A stretch of 64,000 nt of DNA from Parvibaculum sp046297875 (GCF_046297875.1 NZ_JBKBHD010000001.1:2852001-2916000); one strand, 5' to 3'. Positions 17,700-27,700 are shown, counted from the stretch's first letter. The notes: a model not told the origin generated them from the letters alone. Made by a program: numbers and translations.

Positions 17700-19531
17700 C
17701 TGCGACAGACCCAACCTATCTTGGCCACGTAAGCGCCGTTTCTGGCTCAACAATAACGGTAAGGCTGGCCGAGTCCCTCTCCTCTGGTCTAGCTATGATC
17801 GACGGTCATACCTATCGCGTCGGTCAGGTAGGCAGCTTCGTCCGCATCCCTCTGGGCTATCAAGATCTATATGGTGTTGTCGCAGAGATCGGTGCTGCGG
17901 CCGCACCTCAGCATGTCGTTGTTGCAGATGTAGGAGGCCAGGACACCGGCCGCTGGATGCGCGTCGAGTTAGCAGGCGAAGCAACCGGCGATCACTTTGA
18001 GCGCGGTCTCAGTCAGCACCCCAACGTCGATGACGCGGTGCACTTGGTCACCCAGAAGGATCTTCGGCGCATCTACGGTGGCGCAGAGGAAGATCAAATC
18101 GAAATCGGCACGCTTTCGAGCGCCGAGAATATCGTCGTGCGCTTGTCACTCGACGCCTTAGTCACGCGACACAGCGCCATCGTCGGTTCCACGGGCTCAG
18201 GTAAGTCAACTACGGTTGCGAGCTTGCTTCGTTCCGTAGTGCGTACCGCCGAAAACGTAAGCGCCAGCGGCGCACGCGTCCTTCTCTTGGATGTGCATGG
18301 GGAATATTCCGCCGCACTCGGAGATCTCGCCAAAACATTCAGCGCTTCGCCCATGCCCGGCGAAGAGCCTCTATTCGTTCCTTACTGGGCGTTGGAAGCC
18401 GGTGAGTTACTTGACTTCGTCGCTGGTGGGCTAAGCGATAATCATTTGATCGCGTTTACCGACAAGATACAGGAGTTGAAAGAAAGCCGACTGAGCGCTG
18501 GCCCGCTTCCGGGGCTCGACCTGCAGTCACTCACTGTTGACAGTCCCGTGCCTTTTTCGCTGAAAAAGCTTTGGTATGACCTGATTGAATTCGAGACAGC
18601 TACATTTACTGGGCCGCAACGTGACCAACCTGCGATTGAGGCTGCTGGTGACCCCGCGACCCTGACCCCTCCCCGCTATACGCCGCACGCAATGGGAGCC
18701 GCGGGTCCGTTCCTTAATCAGGCCGCGAAGGGTATCCGCCGGCAACTTAATCTGGTGCGCTCTCGTCTTCTCGATCGGCGCTACGATTTCATCCTGCACC
18801 CTGGCCCTTGGGAGCCGGACCTGACCGGACAGACGGCACAGGACCTTGATACGCTGTTGGCTGGCTGGCTCGGCCATGACCGTCCAATCACTATCCTCGA
18901 CCTCTCAGGCGTGCCTAGCAGTGTCTTGGTCCGGCTCATTGGCTCCATACTGCGTATTGTTTACGAAGCCCTCTACTGGAGTAGGGAAAAGACAGAGGGT
19001 GGCATCCTGCGCCCACTACTGGTGGTGATGGAAGAAGCGCACCGTTATGTCAGTCCCGATAGCGGAAATGTCGCTTCCGATGTTGTAAAACGCATAGCAA
19101 AGGAAGGTCGCAAATACGGGGTTGGTGCCATGCTGGTCTCTCAACGTCCGTCGGAGATCGATGAAACTATACTCTCCCAGTGCGGAACCCTCATAGCATT
19201 GCGGCTATCCAATCCAGCCGACCGCGGACGGGTGAAGGGCGCGCTTCCTGATAATCTATCAGGCCTAATGGATCTTCTGCCGGTACTACGGACTGGCGAG
19301 ACCATCATTTCCGGTGAGGCCGCGAGATTACCCGTGCGCTGCCGTGTGTCGCTACCGCCCGCGGATCGCTTGCCCCGCAGTTCAGACCCCGAAGTCAGCA
19401 GAGCCTGGAGGACCCGCCGCGTAGCAGAAGGCTATGACCGCATGGTCGCGTCATGGCGAGCGCAACGAACCACTGCGGTCGTGCGAGATATTACTATTCA
19501 ACGGACCCCCATCAACGAAGATGAACAGTAG
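17696..19531 (+). CDS. herA: HerA-family ATPase, partner of SIR2
   Basis: 611 residues from ATG 17696, which overlaps the SIR2 stop; an upstream start at 17600 would lie inside the SIR2 gene. The N-terminal HAS-barrel region includes GQVGSFVRIPLGYQDLYG. Walker A GSTGSGKST is at about 163, LLLDVHGEYS at about 200, Walker B LVVMEEAHRYV near 442 and LVSQRPSEID near 480. HerA hexamers pump or unwind DNA. In defence pairs they form the scaffold that activates the SIR2 effector. The direct overlap with SIR2 identifies this as the two-gene antiphage module. Confidence 0.88.
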   Translation: MTATDPTYLGHVSAVSGSTITVRLAESLSSGLAMIDGHTYRVGQVGSFVRIPLGYQDLYGVVAEIGAAAAPQHVVVADVGGQDTGRWMRVELAGEATGDHFERGLSQHPNVDDAVHLVTQKDLRRIYGGAEEDQIEIGTLSSAENIVVRLSLDALVTRHSAIVGSTGSGKSTTVASLLRSVVRTAENVSASGARVLLLDVHGEYSAALGDLAKTFSASPMPGEEPLFVPYWALEAGELLDFVAGGLSDNHLIAFTDKIQELKESRLSAGPLPGLDLQSLTVDSPVPFSLKKLWYDLIEFETATFTGPQRDQPAIEAAGDPATLTPPRYTPHAMGAAGPFLNQAAKGIRRQLNLVRSRLLDRRYDFILHPGPWEPDLTGQTAQDLDTLLAGWLGHDRPITILDLSGVPSSVLVRLIGSILRIVYEALYWSREKTEGGILRPLLVVMEEAHRYVSPDSGNVASDVVKRIAKEGRKYGVGAMLVSQRPSEIDETILSQCGTLIALRLSNPADRGRVKGALPDNLSGLMDLLPVLRTGETIISGEAARLPVRCRVSLPPADRLPRSSDPEVSRAWRTRRVAEGYDRMVASWRAQRTTAVVRDITIQRTPINEDEQ

Positions 19532-19539
19532 GAAATCCC

Positions 19540-19752
19540 ATGATTCGAAACCATGTCGCCTCTAGCAACATTGCTTCGATCGGCTACGATCCGGGCAGTG
19601 AAACGCTTGAGATCGAGTTCACTAACGGCTCGATCTACCAATATTTCAATGTGCCGTCTGGATTGTACGAACAACTCATGGCCGCTCCGTCCAAAGGGCA
19701 ATTTCTCAACATCTACATTCGGAATGCTTATCCGTACTCCCGGATCGGATAG
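19540..19752 (+). CDS. KTSC-domain small protein
   Basis: 70 residues covering one KTSC domain: SIGYDPGSETLEIEFTNGSI and a C-terminal IRNAYPYSRI. The domain is widespread in prokaryotes, often alone, and its biochemical role is unknown. It starts 8 bases after the HerA stop with AGGAAA upstream, so it is probably co-transcribed with SIR2-HerA. That makes it either a third component or a passenger. Confidence 0.75.
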   Translation: MIRNHVASSNIASIGYDPGSETLEIEFTNGSIYQYFNVPSGLYEQLMAAPSKGQFLNIYIRNAYPYSRIG

Positions 19753-20145
19753 GAACCCTGAGTAGTCTCCGATCTACCTTCAAGATCATTTAACTTCATG
19801 AAAAAATTGGTCCGAGCATGGGGCAGCCCGCCTACCATTTGCAGTCGTAAAGCAGGCCGCCACCCATGCGGCTGGACGATATCACGGCTAAGATTATGAG
19901 CTTCTTGCAGGTTCGCCGTCATCATCACCACTATGCTTGATCCGCCCCATTGAGCGGCTTCACCCATGGTCACCACGGCCTCGGCAGATCTGTAGCCGGT
20001 GGCCCGCTGATTGGTATTGTTGACACTGCTTTCCAGTAGCTGAGGGGAAAGCCTTCCCCTGCGGCCCAGCCTTGTCTCTGCCGACCCCTTCTGCGGGGAG
20101 CCCCCCGCACCGCCCACAAGAGTGAGAGTGCAGGCCGGATGTGCC
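19753..20145. other. Non-coding stretch between the defence block and the ICE backbone
   Basis: No convincing gene. It holds two perfect 7-bp-arm hairpins: AGGGGAA/TTCCCCT (20043-20060) and TGCGGGG/CCCCGCA (20092-20109). A minus-strand open frame crosses it, but its C-terminal part reads only vaguely protein-like and lacks a ribosome site; it may be a remnant. The junction between cargo and backbone probably lies here. Confidence 0.4.
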
Positions 20146-20200
20146 GTGACGGGTTGAATGCTGGGAGAGAGGCTTCCGGCGCCCGTCGCGGAGACCCGCG
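20146..20200 (+). promoter_or_regulatory. Conserved 5' leader, copy 1 (before the ArdC-like gene)
   Basis: Begins GTGACGGGTT, contains GGGAGAGAGGCTTCCGGC and ends with GCCCGTCGCGGAGACC just before the start codon. A near-identical leader precedes the ParB gene. TCCG...CGGA can pair, placing the GGAGA ribosome site in a stem, so translational control is possible. Confidence 0.55.
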
Positions 20201-21169
20201 ATGTCGAAACGTGATCCACGCGGCCGGCCGAGCGCCGACCGGACGAGCCTGTATGACGAAATCACCGGCAAGATCCTGGCCGAACTGGAGGCCGGACGGT
20301 TGCCCTGGGTCCAGCCCTGGGGGACGGCCGCGGCCAAGGCGCCGCTGGCCATGCCGACCAACGCCACAACCGGGCGCGGCTACTCGGGGGTCAATGTGCT
20401 GATCCTCTGGGGCGCAGTGATCTCGCTTGGCTTCCCGAGCCAAGGCTGGCTGACCTTCCGCCAGGCCCTGTCGCTCGGCGGCAATGTCCGAAAGGGCGAG
20501 CGCGGCACCACCGTCGTCTATGCCGACCGCTTCGTGCCGGACGATGAACGCCGTCGTGCGCGAGAGGCCGGCGAAGAGGCACAGGCGATCCCGTTCCTGA
20601 AGCGCTTCACGGTCTTCAACGTCGCTCAGTGTGACGGCCTGCCTGAGGACCTTGTGGCCGCCGTGCCGGCGCCCGAACCCGGGCTGATCGAGCCCACGGT
20701 CGACGCGCTGATCCGGGCGAGCGGGATCGACTTTCGCATCGGCGGCGACCGGGCTTACTACGCGCCGGCACCTGACTATGTGATGGTGCCGCCGCCTCAG
20801 GCCTTCTTCGAGCCCATCAACTGGCATCGCACGGCGCTGCATGAATGCGCCCATGCCAGCGGCGCGGCCCATCGGCTGGGACGCGATCTCACAGGATCGT
20901 TCGGCTCCAAGAAATACGCGTTCGAGGAACTGGTGGCCGAGATCGCCTCGGCCTTCTGCTGCGCCGCCCTCGGCATCGCCCCGACCGTCCGCCACGCCGA
21001 CTACATCGGATCATGGGCCGAGGTCCTGCGCGAGGACAATCGCGCCATCGTCCGTGCAGCCAGTCAGGCAAGCAAGGCAGCGGACTGGTTGCTGGCCTTC
21101 GCCCCACAAGCGGGCGAACCGGGTCAGGCAATTGCCACTACCCCCGAGGCCGCACGCCAGGCGGCCTGA
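20201..21169 (+). CDS. ArdC-like antirestriction protein (ssDNA-binding plus zincin domain)
   Basis: 322 residues. The N-terminal half (LYDEITGKILAELEAGRLPW and the RGYSGVNVL region) matches the ArdC-type ssDNA-binding domain. The C-terminal half is a zinc metallopeptidase fold with HECAH at 214-218 and a downstream Glu in FEELVAEIAS. ArdC proteins enter recipients or coat incoming single strands and protect them from restriction. This is the standard first gene of the variable-to-backbone boundary in these ICEs and is preceded by the repeated leader. Confidence 0.88.
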   Translation: MSKRDPRGRPSADRTSLYDEITGKILAELEAGRLPWVQPWGTAAAKAPLAMPTNATTGRGYSGVNVLILWGAVISLGFPSQGWLTFRQALSLGGNVRKGERGTTVVYADRFVPDDERRRAREAGEEAQAIPFLKRFTVFNVAQCDGLPEDLVAAVPAPEPGLIEPTVDALIRASGIDFRIGGDRAYYAPAPDYVMVPPPQAFFEPINWHRTALHECAHASGAAHRLGRDLTGSFGSKKYAFEELVAEIASAFCCAALGIAPTVRHADYIGSWAEVLREDNRAIVRAASQASKAADWLLAFAPQAGEPGQAIATTPEAARQAA

Positions 21170-21191
21170 CCCACTCGCATACGCTCCAAGC

Positions 21192-21273
21192 ATCGGCGCA
21201 GTCCCGTCTTTCCGACTCTACGGCGTTCCGGCATTCCGGAAGCAATGAGAGGAAGAGGGCTGCGCCGATTTTC
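21192..21273 (+). terminator. Long inverted repeat with T-tail, terminator or attenuator before the ParB gene
   Basis: ATCGGCGCAG (21192-21201) pairs with CTGCGCCGAT (21260-21269), followed by TTTT. Inside it lies a second hairpin TTCCGG-CATT-CCGGAA (21226-21241). This is consistent with termination after the ArdC-like gene or attenuation into the ParB gene. Confidence 0.45.
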
Positions 21274-21329
21274 GTGACGGGTTTGGAGGTCGGGAGAGAG
21301 GCTCCGGCCGCCCGTCGCGGAGACCTGTC
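21274..21329 (+). promoter_or_regulatory. Conserved 5' leader, copy 2 (before the ParB-like gene)
   Basis: Aligns with the leader at 20146-20200 over its whole length: GTGACGGGTTTG, GGGAGAGAGGCTCCGGCC, CCCGTCGCGGAGACC, then the start codon. CTCCG...CGGAG forms a stem that would include the ribosome site. Confidence 0.55.
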
Positions 21330-23474
21330 ATGGCCACTGCCATTCAGAAGATCACCCTGTCGCCGTCTCGCGACATCCCCTTCAACAAGCTCACGCTCTC
21401 GCAGGCGAACGTCAGGCGCATCAAAGCCGGTGTGTCTATCGAGGAACTCGCCGAGGACATCGCGCGCCGCGGTCTCCTGCAGAGCCTCAACGTCCGTCCT
21501 ATCATCGATGCCGATGGCGCCGAGACCGGCCTGTACGAGATCCCGGCCGGCGGCCGTCGCTACCGGGCGCTCGAGCGTCTGGTGAAGCAGAAGCGCCTCG
21601 CCAAAACTGCCCCCGTGCCGTGCGTCGTGCGCGATCCCGCGACATCGATCCTGGCCGAAGATGACTCCCTCGCGGAGAACATCCAGCGCGCGCCGCTCCA
21701 CCCGCTCGATCAGTTCCGGGCGTTCCAGAAGCTGCTCTACAAGGGCCAGTCCGAGGAAGACATCGCCGCGGCCTTCTTCACCTCCGCCCATGTGGTGAAG
21801 CAACGTCTGCGCCTTGCGGGTGTCTCGCCGAAGCTTCTCGACATCTATGCCGAGGACGGCATGACGCTGGATCAGCTGATGGCCTTCACGGTCAGCGCAG
21901 ACCATGCAAGGCAGGAACAGGTCTGGGAGACGATCGCAGGCTCCTGGTCCAAGGAGCCCTATCAGATCCGCCGCATGCTGACCGAGAAGACGGTGCGCGC
22001 GTCGGACCGCCGCGCCATGTTCGTCGGGCTCGATGCTTATGAAGCCGCTGGCGGCACGGTCCTGCGCGATCTCTTCCAACAGGACGATGGCGGCTGGCTC
22101 GCCGATGTCGCCCTGCTCGATACCCTGGTTGCCGCCAAGCTGAAGACAGAGGCTGAGGCCATCGCGGCCGAAGGTTGGAAGTGGATCGAGGTCGCTGCCG
22201 ACTTCCCCTACGGTCACACCCACGGTCTGCGCCAGATCGACGGTGTCGCCGCCGAACGATCGGCTGACGAGCAGGCGACGATCGACGCGCTCAACGCTGA
22301 GTATCAGCGGCTCGAAGCCGAGTATGAAGATGCGGACGAACTGCCCGACGAGGTCGATGCGCGGCTCGGCGAGATCGAGGCCCTACTTGGCGAGCTCGGC
22401 AACCGGCAGGTGATCTTTGATCCGAGCGACATCACCCGTGCAGGCGTCTTCGTCAGCATCGGCGCGGACGGCAGGCCCGTGGCCGACCGCGGCTATGTTC
22501 GCCCGGACGACGAGGCGCCCCTCGTCCTGCCCGATGCCGAGACCGATGGCGCTACGGCGGCGACCAGCGGCCAAGCCGGCGAACCCGGACCGAGTGGCAC
22601 ATCCCGCACCGTCATCACGGTCGGCGGGCAGCCGATCGAAAGCGAGGACGACGAGGACGACGTGATCAAGCCGTTGCCCGAGCGCCTGGTGATCGAATTG
22701 ACCGCCCATCGCACGCTTGCGCTGCGCGACGCCGTGGCGAGCAACCCGCAGATCGCGTTGACGGCGCTGCTGCACAAGCTCGTCATCGACACATTCCAGC
22801 GCACCAGCACCGGCGGCGGGTGCCTCGAAGCGTCCGTGCGACACGTCTTCTTCCCCGCGCAGGCCGCCGACCTCAAGGACAGCCCCTCCGCATGCGCGAT
22901 CGCGGAGCGTCACGACGCCTGGAAGGCCGATCTTCCGCAGGACGATCAGGCGCTCTGGGACTGGCTGTCGGCACTCGACGATGCGAGCCGACTCGCGCTG
23001 CTCGCTCATTGCGTGAGCTTCGGCGTCAACGCGCTTTACGAGAAGCCGAACCCCTACGGCGGGAACGGCGTGTCCCAGCACGGGCTCGAACGCCGTCTCA
23101 TCCAGGCCGACCGGCTCGCGCGGGCGACTGGTCTCGACATGGTGGAGGCCGGATGGCGTCCTTCGGTCGACAATTATCTCGGCCGGGTGCCGAAGCGACG
23201 CATCGTCGAGGCCGTGCGTGAGGGCGCGGGAGACCGGGCGGCGCAGCTCATCGAGCATCTGAAGAAAGCTGAAATGGCCAAGGAAGCCGAACGCCTTCTC
23301 GCCGACGCCCGGTGGCTGCCCGAGCCGCTGCGACTCCCTGATACGGACACATTGTCCGAGCCGGGCGAACCCGAAGCTGAGGCAAGCTCCCTGGATCTGC
23401 CGGCGTTCCTCTCAGGCGACGAGGAAGCTTCGGACGAAGATACCGAGCCGCTCCCGGCGATCGCAGCCGAGTAG
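21330..23474 (+). CDS. ParB/RepB/Spo0J-family nuclease-domain protein, long form
   Basis: 714 residues, roughly twice a normal ParB. The N-terminal 180 residues hold the ParB/sulfiredoxin-like domain (PFNKLTLSQANVRR, LYEIPAGGRRYRAL, DSLAENIQRAPLHPLDQ) and an HTH region (SEEDIAAAFFTSAHVVKQRL). The rest contains acidic linkers and a conserved C-terminal region typical of ICE and plasmid versions. Such proteins are thought to act as CTP-dependent or nuclease-type DNA clamps in maintenance or regulation. Two strong terminators follow, so it is probably its own transcription unit behind the repeated leader. Confidence 0.88.
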   Translation: MATAIQKITLSPSRDIPFNKLTLSQANVRRIKAGVSIEELAEDIARRGLLQSLNVRPIIDADGAETGLYEIPAGGRRYRALERLVKQKRLAKTAPVPCVVRDPATSILAEDDSLAENIQRAPLHPLDQFRAFQKLLYKGQSEEDIAAAFFTSAHVVKQRLRLAGVSPKLLDIYAEDGMTLDQLMAFTVSADHARQEQVWETIAGSWSKEPYQIRRMLTEKTVRASDRRAMFVGLDAYEAAGGTVLRDLFQQDDGGWLADVALLDTLVAAKLKTEAEAIAAEGWKWIEVAADFPYGHTHGLRQIDGVAAERSADEQATIDALNAEYQRLEAEYEDADELPDEVDARLGEIEALLGELGNRQVIFDPSDITRAGVFVSIGADGRPVADRGYVRPDDEAPLVLPDAETDGATAATSGQAGEPGPSGTSRTVITVGGQPIESEDDEDDVIKPLPERLVIELTAHRTLALRDAVASNPQIALTALLHKLVIDTFQRTSTGGGCLEASVRHVFFPAQAADLKDSPSACAIAERHDAWKADLPQDDQALWDWLSALDDASRLALLAHCVSFGVNALYEKPNPYGGNGVSQHGLERRLIQADRLARATGLDMVEAGWRPSVDNYLGRVPKRRIVEAVREGAGDRAAQLIEHLKKAEMAKEAERLLADARWLPEPLRLPDTDTLSEPGEPEAEASSLDLPAFLSGDEEASDEDTEPLPAIAAE

Positions 23475-23483
23475 CCGATCCAG

Positions 23484-23513
23484 GCGGGACCGCTCCGGCG
23501 GTCCCGCATCTTT
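23484..23513 (+). terminator. Intrinsic terminator after the ParB-like gene
   Basis: Perfect 9-bp stem GCGGGACCG (23484-23492) and CGGTCCCGC (23499-23507) with a six-base loop, followed by ATCTTT. Confidence 0.75.
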
Positions 23514-23532
23514 CCGCACACGCCCCTTCCAT

Positions 23533-23565
23533 AAGCCCGGTCGCCACTCCGGGCTTTTCCATTTT
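23533..23565 (+). terminator. Second intrinsic terminator, strong
   Basis: 8-bp stem AAGCCCGG (23533-23540) and CCGGGCTT (23549-23556), followed by TTCCATTTT. It ends just before the ribosome site of the next gene, so the 23580 gene needs its own promoter or read-through. Confidence 0.75.
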
Positions 23566-23579
23566 CGTGGGAGACTGTC

Positions 23580-23996
23580 ATGGCAGACTATTTCACGCAC
23601 TTCTCGTGCCTGCTCGACGTCGGCACAGCTCAGAACGCCGCGCGCGCACTCGATCTCTACAATGCCCTGTCCGAAGCGGGCGCGTCGGAAGAACCGCCGT
23701 CGGAGGGCTTCCTTGTCTCCATCCGGCCGGAGCACGGCGGCTCGCAGCTCTGGCTACGGGATGACGTCTCCGGCGATCCCGAACGGCTGATCCAGTTCGT
23801 GAAACTCTGCGCGGCGGAATTCAGCCTCAAGGGCCGTTGGGGCTTCCAATACGCCAATACCTGCTCGCGGCTCCGGCTCAATGCGTTTGGCGGCGGTGCG
23901 CACGTCCTCGACCTCGGCACGGGTGAGACCCTCGGATGGATCGACACCGATGGCTGGCTCGCCGCCGCGGTGGATGGAGGTAATCCCGATGCCTGA
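23580..23996 (+). CDS. Conserved ICE/plasmid hypothetical protein
   Basis: 138 residues with no domain I can name. It starts MADYFTHFSCLLDVGT and has the block ECADF-like RLIQFVKLCAAEF. The bases before the start (GGGAGACTGTC) repeat the end of the leader seen before the ParB gene. It overlaps the next gene, so the two are translated together. The position between the ParB and the large helicase genes is typical for this ICE family. Confidence 0.7.
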   Translation: MADYFTHFSCLLDVGTAQNAARALDLYNALSEAGASEEPPSEGFLVSIRPEHGGSQLWLRDDVSGDPERLIQFVKLCAAEFSLKGRWGFQYANTCSRLRLNAFGGGAHVLDLGTGETLGWIDTDGWLAAAVDGGNPDA

Positions 23997-24633
23997 GATC
24001 ATCGAAACCACCGTCTATCGCCTCGACGAACTCTCCGCTGCGGCGAAGGACGCCGCACGCGGATGGTACCGCGACGGCAGCTTCGATTATGACTGGTTCG
24101 AGTTCGCCTATGACGACTTCGAACGCATTTGCATGATCCTCGGCATCAGCCTCAGGAGGCGCCCTGTCCGACTGTTCGGCGGTAGCACCCGCTCGAAACC
24201 CTGCATCTGGTTTTCGGGCTTCTGGAGCCAGGGCGACGGAGCCTGCTTCGAGGGCGACTACCGACACGCGAGATCCGCCGCCGGCCGCATCCGGGCCTAT
24301 GCACCGACGGATACCACGCTACACCGGATCGCCGATACACTCCAGGCCGTTCAGCGGCGCAACTTCTACCAGCTCCCTGCCACGATGACCTACCGGGGGC
24401 GCTACTATCACGAGCATTGCATGGACATCATGGTCCATCGCGACAGTCCCGTGGGTCAGGACATGACCGCCGATGCAGAAGATGCCGTCTCTGAAGCGCT
24501 CCGTGACCTGGCCCGCTGGCTCTACCGCCAGCTCGAAAGGAAATACGAGCATCTGACCTCGGACGCGGTGGTCGACGAGGCGATTGCGGCGAGCGGCTAC
24601 ACCTTCACCGAAGCGGGCCGGCGCTTCGGCTGA
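23989..24633 (+). CDS. Conserved ICE protein, sometimes labelled TA-system antitoxin
   Basis: 214 residues from ATG 23989, chosen because GGAGG lies 9 bases upstream and the upstream gene ends at 23996. It starts MPEIIETTVYRLDELS and has a central FSGFWSQGDGACFEG block and ARWLYRQLERKYEHLTSD near the end. I recall close relatives carrying the label antitoxin of toxin-antitoxin stability system, but no toxin is adjacent and I see no antitoxin fold. Function unknown. Confidence 0.7.
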   Translation: MPEIIETTVYRLDELSAAAKDAARGWYRDGSFDYDWFEFAYDDFERICMILGISLRRRPVRLFGGSTRSKPCIWFSGFWSQGDGACFEGDYRHARSAAGRIRAYAPTDTTLHRIADTLQAVQRRNFYQLPATMTYRGRYYHEHCMDIMVHRDSPVGQDMTADAEDAVSEALRDLARWLYRQLERKYEHLTSDAVVDEAIAASGYTFTEAGRRFG

Positions 24634-24673
24634 TTCAGCCTGCCGCTCGCACGTCGAGAGGCAGAGGGGGCCG

Positions 24674-24751
24674 GGACGGGTTTGAGCCCGGACGGTCGAG
24701 AGAGAGCGCCCGAGGGCTCGCCCTGTTCCCGCTCTCCTCGAGGTCTTCCCC
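24674..24751 (+). promoter_or_regulatory. Diverged 5' leader, copy 3 (before the large helicase gene)
   Basis: Shares the order ACGGGTTTG ... GGTCG-AGAGAG-GC ... GAGGTCTTCCCC-start with the leaders before the ArdC-like and ParB genes, but is longer and more diverged. GAGAGAGCG pairs partly with CGCTCTC near 24732. Confidence 0.4.
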
Positions 24752-27700
24752 ATGCACGATCGTTCCGCACCATGCGCGCAAAAACATATGCCGGCGTCTC
24801 ATCTGCCACGCGTCGACCGAATGGCGGCCCTGCTCGATGCCGCCCGATCCATCCTCGTCCATCTCGAAGCCGGCCGACGTGTCGACGCCACCCTGCTTCG
24901 TGACGCGATGGGAGCGAGCTTCAACGCGAGCGACGCTGCCGGAGCCTGGGACTGGAAACTGGCCTACGATGCCTGCGAGGCAGCAACTGTTCTCTTCCTC
25001 CGCAAATTCGGCAAAGCGCTTTTGCAAAAAGCCGGCTCTCCGGCCGCTGCCCTGCCGCTGGTGGCAAAAGTCGCCGGTCTGCTTCCCACGCACACGCGCC
25101 GCTCCCTCGAAAGCGAGACGTTCCAGCAATTCTCGACGCCCATCCCGCTCGGATTCATCGCGTCTCGCGCGGCCGCTATTACACCTGCCGACCGTGTGCT
25201 CGAACCGTCCGCCGGGACCGGTTTGCTCGCCATTCTGTCCGAGATTGCGGGCGCTACTTTGATCCTCAACGAACTGGCGGAAACCCGCGCCAGCCTCCTC
25301 TCCTCCCTCTTCCCGGCGGTCGCAGTCACGCGCTTCGACGCAGCGCAGATCGACGATCATTTGCACCCGGCCGTGGTCCCGTCGGTCGTGCTGATGAACC
25401 CGCCATTCTCGGCGATGGCGAACGTCATCGGTCGCATGGCCGACGCAGCGCTGCGACACATCGCATCCGCGCTCGCCCGCCTCGCCGAGGGCGGGCGCCT
25501 GGTGGCCATCACCGGCGCCAATGTCAGCCCGGAGCATCCAGCCTGGCGCGACGCGTTCATCCGATTGCAGGAGCGCGGACGCGTCGTATTCACCGCGAGC
25601 ATCGACGGCGCCGTCTACGCCAAGCACGGCACAACCATCGAGACGCGGCTCACAGTCTTCGACAAGCTGCCAGCAGACGATCCCGCCCGGTTTCCCGCAT
25701 CACAGGGTCAAGCACCCGACACGCAGACGCTTATGGGCTGGGTCACGGAACACGTTCCCCCACGGCTCACACTGGCGGGTTTCGTCGCCCTGCCGGCACC
25801 GTCGGCGATGGCGACGAAGCAGGTTGCCTGTCCGATTGCGCGCGGCACCGCGAACGCGCCGCAGAGGTCATCACTCGAGGAGCCGGTTTACCTGGACCTC
25901 GCCTATGAGACCCTCGACTGGAAGCCGGCCGAAGATGGTCGGCTGACCGACGCCATCTACGAGGAATACGGACTTCAGACGATCCGCATTCCCGGCTCTC
26001 AGGCCCATCCGACCAAGCTCGTGCAATCGGCGGCCATGGCGTCGGTCGCGCCGCCCAAGCCAAGCTATCGTCCACGCGTGCCTGAACGGCTCATCAACGA
26101 GGGCGTACTGTCGGACGCGCAGCTCGAAACCGTGATCTATGCCGGCGAGGCGCATACGGGCTTCCTCAGCGGCGCCTGGACTGTCGACGCGACGTTCGAT
26201 GTCGTCTCTGCCGCACCTGACGAGGCGGCATCCGCCGTCCGCTTCCGGCGCGGTTTCATGCTCGGCGACGGCACGGGCGCGGGCAAGGGGCGCCAGTCCG
26301 CCGCCATCATCCTCGACAACTGGCTGCACGGTCGGCGCAAGGCCGTCTGGATCTCGAAGTCCGACAAGCTCATCGAGGATGCGCAGCGCGACTGGTCGGC
26401 CCTGGGCATGGAGCGCCTGCTCGTGACGCCGCTCTCCCGCTTCCCGCAGGGACGGCCGATCACACTGCCGGAAGGCGTCCTATTCACCACCTATGCCACG
26501 CTGCGGTCCGATGAGAAGGCCGACAAGGTTTCGCGCGTCCGCCAGATCGTCGATTGGTTGGGCTCCGATTTCGACGGGGCGATCATCTTCGACGAGAGCC
26601 ATGCCATGCAGAACGCCGGCGGCGGAAAGGGAGAACGAGGCGATGTCGCGCCGTCGCAGCAGGGCCGTGCCGGCTTGCGGCTCCAGCACGCGCTCCCCGG
26701 CGCTCGGATCGTCTACGTCTCGGCGACAGGCGCCACCACCGTCCACAATCTCGCCTATGCCCAGCGTCTCGGCCTGTGGGGCGGTGAGGATTTCCCGTTC
26801 GCCACCAGGGCCGAATTCATCGCTGCCATCGAGGCCGGCGGTGTCGCAGCGATGGAGGTGCTGGCCCGCGATCTTCGCGCCCTCGGCCTCTATACCGCCA
26901 GATCCCTGTCCTATGACGGGGTCGAGTACGAGCTGGTTGAGCACGCGCTCACCGACGAGCAACGCCGCATCTATGACGCCTATGCTGGCGCGTTCTCCAT
27001 CATCCACAACAACCTCGATGCCGCGATGCGCGCCGCGAACATCACCAGCGAGACCGGCACGCTCAACCCGCGCGCCAAATCTGCCGCCCGTTCGGCCTTC
27101 GAAGGCACAAAGCAGCGCTTCTTCGGGCACCTGCTGACCTCGATGAAGACCCTAACGCTGATCCGCTCGATCCAGCGCGATCTCGATGACGGGCACGCGG
27201 CTGTCATCCAGATCGTCTCCACCGGCGAGGCACTGATGGAGCGGCGACTGGCCGAGGTGCCGACCGAGGAATGGAACGACGTGCGCGTCGACATCACGCC
27301 GCGCGAATATGTGCTGTCTTACCTTCAACACTCCTTCCCGGTGCAGCTCTACGAGCCGTTCACCGACGCGGATGGCAATCTCTCTTCGCGACCTGTCACT
27401 CGCGACGGCCAGCCCGTCGAAAGCCGTGAAGCGGTCGCCCGGCGTGACCGGCTGATCGAGAAACTCGCAAGCCTGCCGCCGGTGCCTGGCGCGCTCGATC
27501 AGATCGTCCAGCGCTTCGGAGTGGACTTGGTTGCCGAGGTGACCGGGCGATCGCGGCGCATCATCCGCAAAGGTGACCGGCTCATGGTCGAGAACCGTCC
27601 GGGCTCCGCCAACCTCGCCGAGACCGCCGCCTTCATGGATGATGCCAAGCGCATCCTCGTGTTCAGTGATGCTGGCGGCACCGGGCGCAGCTATCACGCC

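Noticed and set aside
19728..20219. 163-codon minus-strand open frame between the KTSC and ArdC-like genes
   Set aside because: No ribosome site, overlaps the conserved leader antisense, and only its C-terminal part looks protein-like. Mentioned as a gap feature instead.
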